From NCBI RefSeq assembly GCF_033659955.1, contig NZ_JARUJP010000004.1:62001-126000 (forward strand): a DNA stretch of 64,000 bases, written 5' to 3'. Position numbers and translations under genes: made by a program. This stretch comes from Clostridium_AM tanneri (GTDB taxonomy: Bacteria; Bacillota; Clostridia; Clostridiales; Clostridiaceae). Shown piece by piece: positions 51,744 through 60,539 of this stretch; the first letter of the stretch is position 1, and every line of letters starts with the position of its first letter. The notes below the pieces were generated by a model. That model was not told the origin of the DNA and searched no databases. It saw only the letters and a program-made list of their open reading frames with translations.

Positions 51744-51775
51744 ATATTATCACCTCCATAGATAATATTTGCGTA
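51737..51775 (-). promoter_or_regulatory. Perfect inverted repeat framing the vanW ribosome site
   Basis: TACGCAAATATTATC and GATAATATTTGCGTA are perfect 15-bp arms around the 9-nt loop that carries GGAGG. The TTG start codon is inside one arm. As RNA it could block initiation; as DNA it could be an operator. Confidence 0.65.
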
Positions 51776-51834
51776 TTTGTTTGATATAATACTTAATATT
51801 AATGAATAAATACTATTTTACTAATTTTATTATA

Positions 51835-52464
51835 TTACATAATATCAAAATTCTTTTTAATATCTATTATTCTCCATTTACCTTCCTCTTCACTAATTAG
51901 TAAAGTTGCATTCCAGGTGTAAACTTCATCTTGCGAAGTTACAGCCTTAAAAACTATATTATATTCCCAGGTTGATTCATTTACTTTTTTTTCTTTTACC
52001 TCATAGCTATCAACCCAAGGACTTGAAGTTCCAGTTACCCAGCTTCCTTTGTTTTCTGCTGCAGCCTTAAATTTTTCTTTTAGTGGCTTATTTAATGCAG
52101 CATACTGAAATACTCCATTTCTTTTTTTAACTCCCTCAGCCCAAAGAAAAGCAGCAGATTTAGAAGTTTCTGGAGAACAATACTGTGCAAATTCTTCAAA
52201 TAACTTAACTCTTTCTTCAAGAGAGATCTTTCTAGTATCATATAAATCCACCTTATTTTGATCCTTGTTATAAAATATATTAAAGTAAAAATCTCTCTTT
52301 AGTCCATCTTCGGATACATATATTTTATTTCTATCCATAATATATTCTCCATTATTTTCTACTTCTCTATCTTCAACAGTTACGCTAAGAGTATTTTTGG
52401 CATAAACAAAACCCACAGTAAATGACAGCATAAAGCAGATAAGTGATAATACTATTTTTTTCAT
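51835..52464 (-). CDS. Secreted hypothetical protein
   Basis: About 209 residues from the ATG at 52464 behind AAGGGGTG. It has a signal peptide (~1-22, cleavage after VYA) and a short strand-rich N-terminal part (LSVTVEDREV ... NKIYVSEDGL), like a half copper-amine-oxidase stalk domain. A C-terminal DUF4829/NTF2-like part follows (WEYNIVFKAVTSQDEVYTWN, GKWRIIDIKKN). Neighbouring vanW follows on the same strand. Likely extracytoplasmic; no enzyme signature seen. Confidence 0.75.
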   Translation of the reverse strand: MKKIVLSLICFMLSFTVGFVYAKNTLSVTVEDREVENNGEYIMDRNKIYVSEDGLKRDFYFNIFYNKDQNKVDLYDTRKISLEERVKLFEEFAQYCSPETSKSAAFLWAEGVKKRNGVFQYAALNKPLKEKFKAAAENKGSWVTGTSSPWVDSYEVKEKKVNESTWEYNIVFKAVTSQDEVYTWNATLLISEEEGKWRIIDIKKNFDIM

Positions 52465-52658
52465 ATTAGCACCCCTTTTAAAATATAGGTTATTTTTTAT
52501 ATTTTGCCACATATATGAAAATTTAGTAGTATTAATTTGTATATTTACTGTAAATTTTTAAATTATTTAAATAAAATTTTATTAATATATTTTAATTGCA
52601 CTATTCCTCTTTTTTAATTTTACGCCTTTCCCATAAACCGCTAAAATTAATACTGCCC

Positions 52659-53564
52659 CTAGCTTATCTTTTCTAACCTTCCTGTAATATTTCTATACTC
52701 CTCGTCGTTTAGTATTTTATTTGTATTTTTATAAATCTCCTCGCCTACAAGGTTTTTCTTGATAACTATTTCCTGCATTATGTTAGATTTACATCTTTCG
52801 CAATACCCAACTCCAACAAATCTCCATTTTAAAACTCTTAGTGGATACTCAAAATTCACTTCCCTTTTGCATCTTGGACAGCGAAATTCTGTCTTACCCT
52901 CTTCTAACTTAAAATTTTCATCTATTCTAAGAACTACTGCAGGCATTTGATTAATGTCTTCAACTATATAATTCTTAACAGCTCTACTATTAAAGCATCT
53001 TCTAAAAACCTCTGCAGTATATACGGAATCATTTAAAGCGTCGTGAAGCTTATTTTCGTCCACCTTTACCCTAAACCTATCTAATGCTCTTCTTAAGCTA
53101 ATAGAGTTATTCAAAGCCAATACTTTAGTACAGTACTCCTGAATATCTAAATAAGAGCTAATCCATTCTATGCTTCCATATTTATAATAGTTTGCATTTC
53201 TTATAAGTTCCACTACGTCATCCTTAGCCCAAGAGCAAAGAATACTATCTTCTCCTATAAAACTACGAAGCTTGTCTATTGCTTCTAAAAAAGGAATTCC
53301 TTCCTTCAAATCTTCTTCACCTATACCTGTAATTTCTTTTACTTTGGGATTAATTATAGGAAATATAGTTGGTTTAATATATAATTTTAAGGTTTCTAAT
53401 GTTCTAAGCTGCCCATCTAATTTTACCGCTCCAATTTCTATAATTTCATTAGGACACTCTTCTGCTTTATCCAAAATCTTACCATACTCAGTGTAAAAAT
53501 TAGGATAACACTCTTCTATGTCTCTTAAGTTATTGAATTCCATATCAACAATAATATACTGCAT
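52659..53564 (-). CDS. DEDDh 3'-5' exonuclease with C-terminal zinc ribbon
   Basis: 301 residues. The nuclease domain (1-200) has D7 and E9 (IVDMEFNNL), D115/D116 (SWAKDDVVEL), H174 and D179 (LHDALNDSVY), which completes a DnaQ-like DEDDh site. A four-cysteine ribbon follows (C229, C232, C255, C258; FRCPRC and YCERC). KapD-like nucleases lack such a tail. It may degrade RNA or DNA ends; the tail could bind nucleic acid. Single gene. Confidence 0.9.
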   Translation of the reverse strand: MQYIIVDMEFNNLRDIEECYPNFYTEYGKILDKAEECPNEIIEIGAVKLDGQLRTLETLKLYIKPTIFPIINPKVKEITGIGEEDLKEGIPFLEAIDKLRSFIGEDSILCSWAKDDVVELIRNANYYKYGSIEWISSYLDIQEYCTKVLALNNSISLRRALDRFRVKVDENKLHDALNDSVYTAEVFRRCFNSRAVKNYIVEDINQMPAVVLRIDENFKLEEGKTEFRCPRCKREVNFEYPLRVLKWRFVGVGYCERCKSNIMQEIVIKKNLVGEEIYKNTNKILNDEEYRNITGRLEKIS

Positions 53565-53690
53565 CGCCTTTACTCTTCCCCTCTAACTTTTCGCTTAATT
53601 TTTCTTTATTACTATATTGTATCAGATTTGTGTTCCTATTTTTAGTATAAAGAAAATAAAATTAAAATTAAATTAGAAAAGTAAATTAAA

Positions 53691-53738
53691 ATGACTTTTT
53701 TAAGTACAATTCTTCAAATTTATACTTAAAAAAGTCAT
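53691..53738 (-). terminator. Terminator of malQ
   Basis: A perfect 16-bp stem, ATGACTTTTTTAAGTA against TACTTAAAAAAGTCAT, with a 16-nt loop lies about 65 bp past the malQ stop codon. Confidence 0.8.
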
Positions 53739-53803
53739 CTTAAATACTAAGAATGCCTGAACTTACAATGTTAAGAAGGAATTTCTTCCATATAATAACC
53801 TAT

Positions 53804-55282
53804 CTACCTTCCATACAATTTGGTAATTTTGTTTATCTTTTTAGCCAAACTATCATTTAAAACATCTTTCTTTACTCTCCACTGCCAATTTCCTTCCAGA
53901 GTTGATGGAGTGTTCATTCTAGCCTCACTACCCAAGCCTAAGTAATCCTGCATCTGTATTATTGCAAGATTGCCAGTGGAACTTAAAGCACCTCTTATAA
54001 ATCCCCAATGATAGCCTTCCTTTTTGTTCAATTTCAAATATCTTCTAGCAAAATCTACATGACTTTTTTGTGCACTATCAAACCAACCTATAACAGTTTC
54101 ATTATCATGGGTTCCAGTATAAACTACACAGTTCTTATCATAATTATGAGGAAGATGTTCATTTTTCTCACTATCGTCAAAGGCAAATTCCAGCACCTTC
54201 ATTCCTGGATATCCTAAAACTATTCTAAAATCTATAACTTCCTTAGTTAAATATCCTAAATCTTCAACTATTATATCCATTTCCCCTAAAACCTGTTTCA
54301 TTGCATAAAAAAGATTTATTCCCGGTCCCTTCACCCATTTTCCATTTACGGCAGTGTCATCACCATATGGAATCTGCCAAAAGGATTCAAAACCTCTAAA
54401 GTGGTCTATTCTAGTTACATCATAGAGTTTAGTATTACCTTTCATCCTTCCTATCCACCACTTATAATTAGTTTCTTCAAGGTATCTCCAATTGTATATA
54501 GGGTTTCCCCATAATTGTCCTGTAGCTGAAAAAGCATCTGGCGGGCAACCTGCAACTGCAATTGGCATCTTATCTTCATCTAAAAGAAATACTTCATTAT
54601 TTGCCCAAGTATCTACACTATCTTCTGCTACATATATTGGAATATCTCCAATTATTTTAACATTCTTTTCATTGGCATAATTTTTTAAAGCCATCCACTG
54701 TTTAAAAAACTGGTATTGTAAAAATATCCAGTAATCTATTTCTTCTTTTAATTCTTTCTTATACCGTACCAATGCCTGTTCTTTTCTTAGCTTAATATCT
54801 TCATCCCATTGTTGCCATGGCTTTGAATCAAAGTTCTCTTTTACAGCCATGTAAAGAGCATAATCTTCTAACCACTCCTTATTCTCACCTCTAAATTTTG
54901 CTATTTGATTTTCATATTTTCCTTTACTATTTTCGAAGGCAAGCCTTAAAATAGGCATCTTATTTTTAAATATTTTCTTATAGTCTACTCTGTCCTCATT
55001 ATCTCCAAAGTCTATCTTTTCATAGTCCTCTTTTTTAAGTAATTCATCTTCCTTCAATAAATTTAGATCTATAAAATATGGATTGCCTGCAAAGGTTGAG
55101 AAGGATTGGTAAGGTGAATGTCCCGCCCCTGTTGGACCTAAAGGCAATACCTGCCAGTATCCTTGTCCTGATTTTACTAGGAAATCTACAAATTTATATG
55201 CTTCTTTCCCAAAGGTTCCTATGCCGTATGGACTTGATAAAGATGTAATATGCATTAAAATCCCGCTACTTCTTGTAAGCAT
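53804..55282 (-). CDS. malQ: 4-alpha-glucanotransferase
   Basis: 492 residues, a full-length GH77 enzyme. It has SGILMHITSLSSPYGIGTFG at the start, VKIIGDIPIYVAEDSVDTWAN, the nucleophile region YDVTRIDHFRGFESFW, the acid in IVEDLGYLT and the stabiliser GTHDNETVIGWF. It moves alpha-1,4-glucan segments in maltodextrin and glycogen metabolism. AAGGAAG precedes the ATG. No other glycogen genes are in the window. Confidence 0.97.
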   Translation of the reverse strand: MLTRSSGILMHITSLSSPYGIGTFGKEAYKFVDFLVKSGQGYWQVLPLGPTGAGHSPYQSFSTFAGNPYFIDLNLLKEDELLKKEDYEKIDFGDNEDRVDYKKIFKNKMPILRLAFENSKGKYENQIAKFRGENKEWLEDYALYMAVKENFDSKPWQQWDEDIKLRKEQALVRYKKELKEEIDYWIFLQYQFFKQWMALKNYANEKNVKIIGDIPIYVAEDSVDTWANNEVFLLDEDKMPIAVAGCPPDAFSATGQLWGNPIYNWRYLEETNYKWWIGRMKGNTKLYDVTRIDHFRGFESFWQIPYGDDTAVNGKWVKGPGINLFYAMKQVLGEMDIIVEDLGYLTKEVIDFRIVLGYPGMKVLEFAFDDSEKNEHLPHNYDKNCVVYTGTHDNETVIGWFDSAQKSHVDFARRYLKLNKKEGYHWGFIRGALSSTGNLAIIQMQDYLGLGSEARMNTPSTLEGNWQWRVKKDVLNDSLAKKINKITKLYGR

Positions 55283-55328
55283 CTTCCTTCTTCTCCTTTA
55301 TTCTTGCTTTACATGAATTGACTTCTGG

Positions 55329-55811
55329 CTAATGGCTTAGTCCTATATCATCCCCAGTAATTCTAAGCTGAACCTTAATATATCTTCTATCTATCCTAGT
55401 GACAACTACACTATAATAATACTCTGTCATTATGTGCTCTATGACCTCACTATATTTTTCTTCGAAAAGATATAGTGGTTCCTTGTTTTTATTTATTAAT
55501 TCATATCGCCCATTTATCTTTTTTATCAGTAAGTTATCCCATTCCCTTACCTTAAAATTTTTATTAGGTATATTAAACAATAGTCCTCTTAATTTTAAAA
55601 CTTCTATCAATGAATTGTATACTTCATCATATTTGTTATTTTCTTCTTTAAATTTTTCTCTAGTTTTTATCAGTTCATCGAATTTTAATGATTCCTTTTT
55701 TATCTTCAAGGATAAATCTTTTATTTTATTTTCTACTTTGGCTATTCCTTGTTTCTTAAAATTATTATACTTGTTCATAAACTTTGATAGAACTTTTTCT
55801 CTTTTTTTCAT
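55329..55811 (-). CDS. Coiled-coil hypothetical protein
   Basis: 160 residues, very rich in Lys and Glu. Residues 1-65 form a predicted coiled coil (KVENKIKDLSLKIKKESLKF), and the C-terminal half is beta-rich (RYELINKNKEPLYLFEEKYS, SVVVTRIDRRYIKVQLRI). No membrane segment. It is divergent from a second small coiled-coil gene 62 bp away (55874). I do not recognise a family. Confidence 0.7.
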   Translation of the reverse strand: MKKREKVLSKFMNKYNNFKKQGIAKVENKIKDLSLKIKKESLKFDELIKTREKFKEENNKYDEVYNSLIEVLKLRGLLFNIPNKNFKVREWDNLLIKKINGRYELINKNKEPLYLFEEKYSEVIEHIMTEYYYSVVVTRIDRRYIKVQLRITGDDIGLSH

Positions 55812-55873
55812 AGTTTTCTCCTTGTATTAGATAACATAATCATTATAAAATAATGTTATAGGGGTTGTTAAAT

Positions 55874-56170
55874 ATGAATAATTTATATGAATTGATATTA
55901 AAGTATACAAAAATACTAAAAAAATTTACATTGTCTGCTATAGATTATATTAAAATCTTTTTTAAAAGTAAAAAATACATAGATGATACCTATTGTGAAG
56001 TAGAGCAAAATAAATTAAACCAAATTCACCAGCTAGAACTACAGCTTAAAATTATAAGAAGTAAAAATTTAAAGTTAGAAAAGGAGCTTTCCAATATGAC
56101 ACACTCTATAAATAAGAAAAGGAAACTGATTGAAGGTCTTCAGGATTTAATTACAAGAAGGACAGAATAA
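55874..56170 (+). CDS. Small coiled-coil hypothetical protein
   Basis: 98 residues from the ATG at 55874 with AGGGG upstream (a TTG 9 bp earlier is possible). A basic first half is followed by a heptad-patterned helix (LNQIHQLELQLKIIRSKNLK). It may pair functionally with the divergent coiled-coil gene at 55811. No family recognised. Confidence 0.6.
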   Translation: MNNLYELILKYTKILKKFTLSAIDYIKIFFKSKKYIDDTYCEVEQNKLNQIHQLELQLKIIRSKNLKLEKELSNMTHSINKKRKLIEGLQDLITRRTE

Positions 56171-56274
56171 TTCTTAGACTCTGCCCTCTTTTTTTACATT
56201 AGTTCTCCTTCTTCCTTCAAACATTTTTTTAAAGCTTACATTGTGAGCCAGCTTTCTATTTTTATCTTTTGTTC

Positions 56275-57345
56275 TCACTCTTCTTTATGTTCATGTCTAT
56301 GGTGAACGTCTGGAGTATGTTCATGACAATGAGATATTTCGTTATGTGTATGTACATGAGAATGCCACTTACTACGATTTAATTCCTCCATTGGATGACT
56401 ATGATTATGATGCTCATCACTATGACAGTGTCTGTGCTCATGAGTTTCAAAGCTGTGAAAATGTTCATGAATGTGACTTTCTTTTAATAACAATATAGTT
56501 CCTAATATCATTATTGAAAATCCTATTATAAAATTATACTCTATGTTCTCTTTGAACACTATAAAGGATAAGATAGTGCCTATAAAAGGTGCTGTTGCAA
56601 AAAAAGCACTTGTTCTAGCACTACCGAGACCTCTAAGCGCTAATACAAATAACACAATGCTAAAGCCATAACTGAAACAACCGAGGATCATAGCTAGAAA
56701 TATAGTTTTGAAGCTAGGCATAGGATTTTTCAATAAAAGGGCAAGAAAAAGTGAGAATATACCTGCTGAAAAACCCTTTATAGTAACTATAGAAAAAGGA
56801 TTCTTTAGAGATATCTTACCTGTAAAATTATTGTCCATTCCCCAACAAAAACAAGCAGCTACTATTCCTAATGAACCTGGGGAAATTCCCCATTGATTAC
56901 TAAAATCCCACGATAACACTATGCTAGATAGCGTTATTATAAGGATTGCTGTCCATATTCTTTTTCCTATGCTCTCCTTAAATAATGCTGCTGCAATCAG
57001 TGTAGTGGCAACCCCCTCAAAGTTTAGTAGAAGGGAAGCAGTAGACGCAGGTGTTGATTGAAGACTGTTCATAAGTATTATGGGAGCAAATACTCCTCCA
57101 AAAGACACTGCGCCCAAAAGCCAAGGTATATCTTTTTTTCTTAAAGGTGCCTCCTGTTCACTTCTTTTGTTTAAAACACCTTCAATTTGTTTAAATATAA
57201 AAATCCCCAGACCACTACCAATATATAGAAAAGCTGCCATAGGAATTGGCTCTATTTTACCTAAAAGCAGCTTAGAAATTGGCGCGCTAGAACCAAATAA
57301 CGCTGCTGCTAAAAGTATCTGAATTACTGATTTTTGCCTATCCAT
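56275..57345 (-). CDS. EamA/DMT transporter with histidine-rich tail
   Basis: 356 residues. Ten hydrophobic helices in two EamA repeats (~1-290) are followed by a 67-residue cytosolic tail with 23 histidines. Such tails bind zinc, nickel or cobalt in other transporters (for example in CDF, ZIP and HypB proteins). A metal-related or metal-regulated export role is therefore possible, although EamA proteins usually carry metabolites. The ATG follows GGGGTGATA. Single gene. Confidence 0.88.
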   Translation of the reverse strand: MDRQKSVIQILLAAALFGSSAPISKLLLGKIEPIPMAAFLYIGSGLGIFIFKQIEGVLNKRSEQEAPLRKKDIPWLLGAVSFGGVFAPIILMNSLQSTPASTASLLLNFEGVATTLIAAALFKESIGKRIWTAILIITLSSIVLSWDFSNQWGISPGSLGIVAACFCWGMDNNFTGKISLKNPFSIVTIKGFSAGIFSLFLALLLKNPMPSFKTIFLAMILGCFSYGFSIVLFVLALRGLGSARTSAFFATAPFIGTILSFIVFKENIEYNFIIGFSIMILGTILLLKESHIHEHFHSFETHEHRHCHSDEHHNHSHPMEELNRSKWHSHVHTHNEISHCHEHTPDVHHRHEHKEE

Positions 57346-57465
57346 TTATATCACCCCATCATAATTCCTTTTTAGTTATATAATACCAAATATACTGAAA
57401 TCCTTCACTATTTTTATAAGGTTTTACAGAATTTAAAGATATAGAAATTATTTACTACTATAAAA

Positions 57466-57514
57466 AACTCAGATAAAGGCTAAATATAGTTATTATTTAA
57501 CCTTTATCTGAGTT
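57466..57514 (-). terminator. Terminator of the cca-plsC operon
   Basis: A perfect 14-bp stem, AACTCAGATAAAGG against CCTTTATCTGAGTT, with a T run on both strands, about 60 bp after the plsC stop codon. Confidence 0.85.
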
Positions 57515-57575
57515 TTTAAGTGTCAAGAATTATCTTTCTCTATCTACCTTTTCTAATTAGGTATCCTCTGTAAAC

Positions 57576-58283
57576 TTACTTTAATCCACTTTCTATTATG
57601 TCATGTAAAATTTCTGCTAAGTTCTTTTTGTCTTCTTCAGAAAGATTTTCTAAATAAATAGGCTTATGAATCATCATTTTAACGGAATGTCCTCTTACCT
57701 GATTTCCTACTTCTAATACTCTATAAGTTCCGTCAATTGTTATTGGAACTATAGGCACCTTTGCTTTAAGTGCTAATTTCATACTACCCTTCTTAAACTC
57801 ACCCATTTCAGACTTTAAACTTCTTGTTCCCTCTGGAAAAATAATCATGGACCATCCTTTTTTTAAATTTTCTACTCCCTGGTTAATAGCCTTCATTCCT
57901 TCTCTAATATTCTGTCTGTCAATATACACAGAATCTATTTGCTTTAGCCAACTTCCAATCAGAGGAATTTTTTCAATCTCTTTTTTTGCAATAAACCCTG
58001 ACAACTTGTCTATGCCTGCAAGTAAAAGAAAAGCATCAAAAATAGCTTGATGGTTGCTGACAAAAAGACAAGGTCCTTCCGGAATATTTTCTTTTCCTTC
58101 TATTAACGTAGTTGTTTTAGATTTTTTCAAAACATGATTTGATATGCTTTGTAACTTTCTATAGGCATATTCCTTTGCTAGTTCCGGTGATTTCTTTCTG
58201 ATAAAAAATAATTTAGTTCTACCTACTATAGTAGTTAATAGTAGGTAGATTGAAAAATAAGTATACCAAAATAGTTTAATCAT
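57576..58283 (-). CDS. plsC: 1-acyl-glycerol-3-phosphate acyltransferase
   Basis: 235 residues: N-terminal membrane helix, the catalytic HX4D motif in SNHQAIFDAFLL, block II (SVYIDRQNIREGMKAI) and FPEGTRS for phosphate binding. It makes phosphatidic acid at the membrane from acyl donors. It overlaps the cca gene by 8 bp, so the two are coupled despite unrelated roles. Clostridia often carry more than one plsC. Confidence 0.95.
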   Translation of the reverse strand: MIKLFWYTYFSIYLLLTTIVGRTKLFFIRKKSPELAKEYAYRKLQSISNHVLKKSKTTTLIEGKENIPEGPCLFVSNHQAIFDAFLLLAGIDKLSGFIAKKEIEKIPLIGSWLKQIDSVYIDRQNIREGMKAINQGVENLKKGWSMIIFPEGTRSLKSEMGEFKKGSMKLALKAKVPIVPITIDGTYRVLEVGNQVRGHSVKMMIHKPIYLENLSEEDKKNLAEILHDIIESGLK

Positions 58284-59640
58284 TTTCTATTCTCCTTTTT
58301 AATATAATTTCTGATAAGCTTTCCTTAGTATTTAATTCAGGCCTTTCTAGAATCTTTTCCAGAAGCATATTTAAAGTAGTTCCTACCTCTTTCCCCTCTT
58401 TTATTCCTAAATTCATTAAATCACCACCATTAACCGCCAAATCCTTTATAGTTAAAGGCTGTTTTTCATTAAGTATTATCTCGCACTTTTCCCTAAGATC
58501 TAGGATTTTACTGGTATCTTGAGATCTTTTTGCAGAACCTTTTACATCCGCTATTTGAAGCTGAAACAAATCCTCCAAATTTTCCTCTCCAACTCTATTT
58601 ATAAATCTCTTAATTGCGGGAAGCTTTATCTTATCAAATTTACTCATATGTTCAAATACAAGCAAAGAAACCTTATTGATAGTTTTGTTATCAAACCTCA
58701 ATCTTTTAAGTACTTTCCTGCTAATTTGAGCACTTACTTCATTGTGACCATAAAAATGTCCCTGCTTATCTTCTCCTATAGTAAAACATTTAGGCTTTCC
58801 TATATCATGAAGCAATGCCGCTAGTCTTAGTTCTAACTTATTAGGAACATTATCTAGTACCGCTAAAGTATGATTAAACACATCCTTATCATGGTGTTTA
58901 TTGTGCTGCTCAAAGTCTATAGTAGGATTTAATTCTGGTATAATGTACTGCAGCAGTCCACTTTCCTTTAAAGCTATTATCCCATCAACTGGTTCATCAG
59001 AGACTAAAATTTTAGAAAGTTCCTCTCTAATTCGTTCCTGACTTATATTTTTTATAAGCTCTGCGTTTCTCTTAATGCTAATAAACAAATCTTTAGTATC
59101 TAGTTGGAAACCTAGTTGTGAGGAAAATCTAACAGCCCTTAACATTCTCAATGCATCTTCGTTAAATCTGTCTTCAGCCTTTCCAACAGTTTTAATTATT
59201 TTGTTATTTAAATCCTCAGTGCCGCCAAAGTAATCAATTAATCCACTATCCTCGTTATAAGCCATTGCATTGACTGTGAAATCTCTTCTTGATAAATCCT
59301 CCTTTATGGAGGTAGTATAGCTTACATAATCAGGATGTCTATTATCAGAATAGCCACCCTCAATTCTAAAGGTTGTCACTTCATAACCAATTTTATTTAT
59401 AACAATTGTTACTGTTCCATGCTTTAATCCTGTTTCTACAACCCTAAAGCCCCTAGCTTTAAATATTTCCATGGTCTTTTCCGGAAGTGAATCTGTAGTT
59501 ATGTCCCAGTCCTTGGGATGTTTTTTTAGTAAACTATCTCTTACACATCCACCTACAATGTAGCCTTTATAACCTTCCCCTTTTAGTGTGTCTATTATAA
59601 TTTTTACACCCTGCGGCATCAAAATATTAATCTTCTCCAT
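58276..59640 (-). CDS. cca: CCA tRNA nucleotidyltransferase with HD domain
   Basis: 454 residues. The nucleotidyltransferase head (YIVGGCVRDSLLKKHPKDWD with the catalytic DWD pair) is followed by RRDFTVNAMAYN and the RNA-binding neck. An HD phosphohydrolase domain follows (LAALLHDIGKPKCF, GHNEVSAQ). It adds or repairs the 3' CCA end of tRNAs. Overlaps plsC by 8 bp. A ~200-nt leader with a terminator and a small leader frame precedes it. Confidence 0.96.
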   Translation of the reverse strand: MEKINILMPQGVKIIIDTLKGEGYKGYIVGGCVRDSLLKKHPKDWDITTDSLPEKTMEIFKARGFRVVETGLKHGTVTIVINKIGYEVTTFRIEGGYSDNRHPDYVSYTTSIKEDLSRRDFTVNAMAYNEDSGLIDYFGGTEDLNNKIIKTVGKAEDRFNEDALRMLRAVRFSSQLGFQLDTKDLFISIKRNAELIKNISQERIREELSKILVSDEPVDGIIALKESGLLQYIIPELNPTIDFEQHNKHHDKDVFNHTLAVLDNVPNKLELRLAALLHDIGKPKCFTIGEDKQGHFYGHNEVSAQISRKVLKRLRFDNKTINKVSLLVFEHMSKFDKIKLPAIKRFINRVGEENLEDLFQLQIADVKGSAKRSQDTSKILDLREKCEIILNEKQPLTIKDLAVNGGDLMNLGIKEGKEVGTTLNMLLEKILERPELNTKESLSEIILKRRIEND

Positions 59641-60001
59641 TTACATTTTACTCTCCTTTTTATACTAGCTTATTCTATAAATATGGGCTAAACATTCTTT
59701 TATTTAGAGAAAAAATTTTTTCCTTATTGATATATCTCCATATTATCACCTAACTTAACATAAAAAAACAGACTTTAAGCCTGTTTTTAAAGTTTCCTTT
59801 AGTGTATTATTAAACACTATATCTTCCCCTTGTTCCATATAGAATAATTATATCACAGAGTAATGAAAAATATTATACCTATCCTTCCTTATTTGAATAA
59901 TAGCATTTTATTACAAATTTACCCTTAATATGATATAATAAATACTGTGGAATAATATATTTTTCTTTGCCTTTAAAAGACATACAAAAGAGGTGTGAAA
60001 A
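59641..60001. other. Divergent region between cca and the DMT gene
   Basis: 361 bp holding the cca leader described at 59755-59852. The plus-strand DMT gene is preceded by AAGAGGTGTG; I see no other structure. Confidence 0.4.
59755..59852 (-). promoter_or_regulatory. Promoter, leader peptide and attenuator-like terminator of cca
   Basis: An extended -10 element, TGATATAAT, has its box at 59852-59847. AAGGGGA lies 8 nt ahead of a GTG at 59817, which opens a 20-codon frame (MFNNTLKETLKTGLKSVFLC) to 59755. The hairpin AAAACAG/CTGTTTT (59787-59765) followed by seven T lies inside that frame. Translation of the leader would unfold the terminator. Confidence 0.45.
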
Positions 60002-60457
60002 ATGAAAAGTATTTACTATTTGCTGTCCCTGCTTTCAGGCTTAGCTATAGCAACACAGGTAGCAATTAACGGCAAACTTCGTTCTAATCTTGGCGATCCT
60101 ATGCTGACTTCTTTTATTAGTTTTTCAATAGGTGCCATAGCTCTTGCCATAGGCTTTTTTCTTTCCTTAACCTATGGAATAGGAGCAAAACCAACCTTAG
60201 CTAGCATTAAAAGTACAAGTTGGTGGATGTGGACAGGAGGAATATTCGGTGCCTTTTATGTGTTTACTACTATAATAGCTCCTCCAAAAATAGGTTTTGC
60301 CAATATGATAAGCTTAGTGATAGGTGGACAGATATTTCTTACTGTAGTTTTTGACCATTTTGGTGCCTTTGGCACTGCGATACACCATATAAGTCCCTTA
60401 AGGGCTTTAGGGATTGTCTTATTAGTAGCAGGGGTATACATTATACAAACTCATTAA
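60002..60457 (+). CDS. YdcZ-like DMT transporter (DUF606)
   Basis: 151 residues with five hydrophobic helices. It matches the short DMT family DUF606/YdcZ (LSLLSGLAIATQVAINGKLR at the start, WWMWTGGIFGAFYVFTTIIA in the centre, LRALGIVLLVAGVYIIQ at the end). Such proteins work as dimers or pairs. AAGAGGTGTG precedes the ATG. Substrate unknown. It converges on the ftsH-like gene. Confidence 0.9.
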   Translation: MKSIYYLLSLLSGLAIATQVAINGKLRSNLGDPMLTSFISFSIGAIALAIGFFLSLTYGIGAKPTLASIKSTSWWMWTGGIFGAFYVFTTIIAPPKIGFANMISLVIGGQIFLTVVFDHFGAFGTAIHHISPLRALGIVLLVAGVYIIQTH

Positions 60458-60473
60458 TAAGATTTAATTTAAA

Positions 60474-60513
60474 TCTCCCCCACCAGTTTTATGCCGGTGG
60501 GGACTTCTTATTA
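60474..60513. repeat. Stem-loop resembling the end of the tnpB element
   Basis: CTCCCCCACC ... GGTGGGGACTTCTTA on the plus strand parallels CTCCCCCACTT ... AAGTGGAGACTTCATA at 37793-37823. It lies between converging genes and could act as a terminator, but the match outside the stem points to a leftover IS200/IS605 end. Confidence 0.5.
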
Positions 60514-60539
60514 TTACAATCTCCTCTTTTTCACAATGA

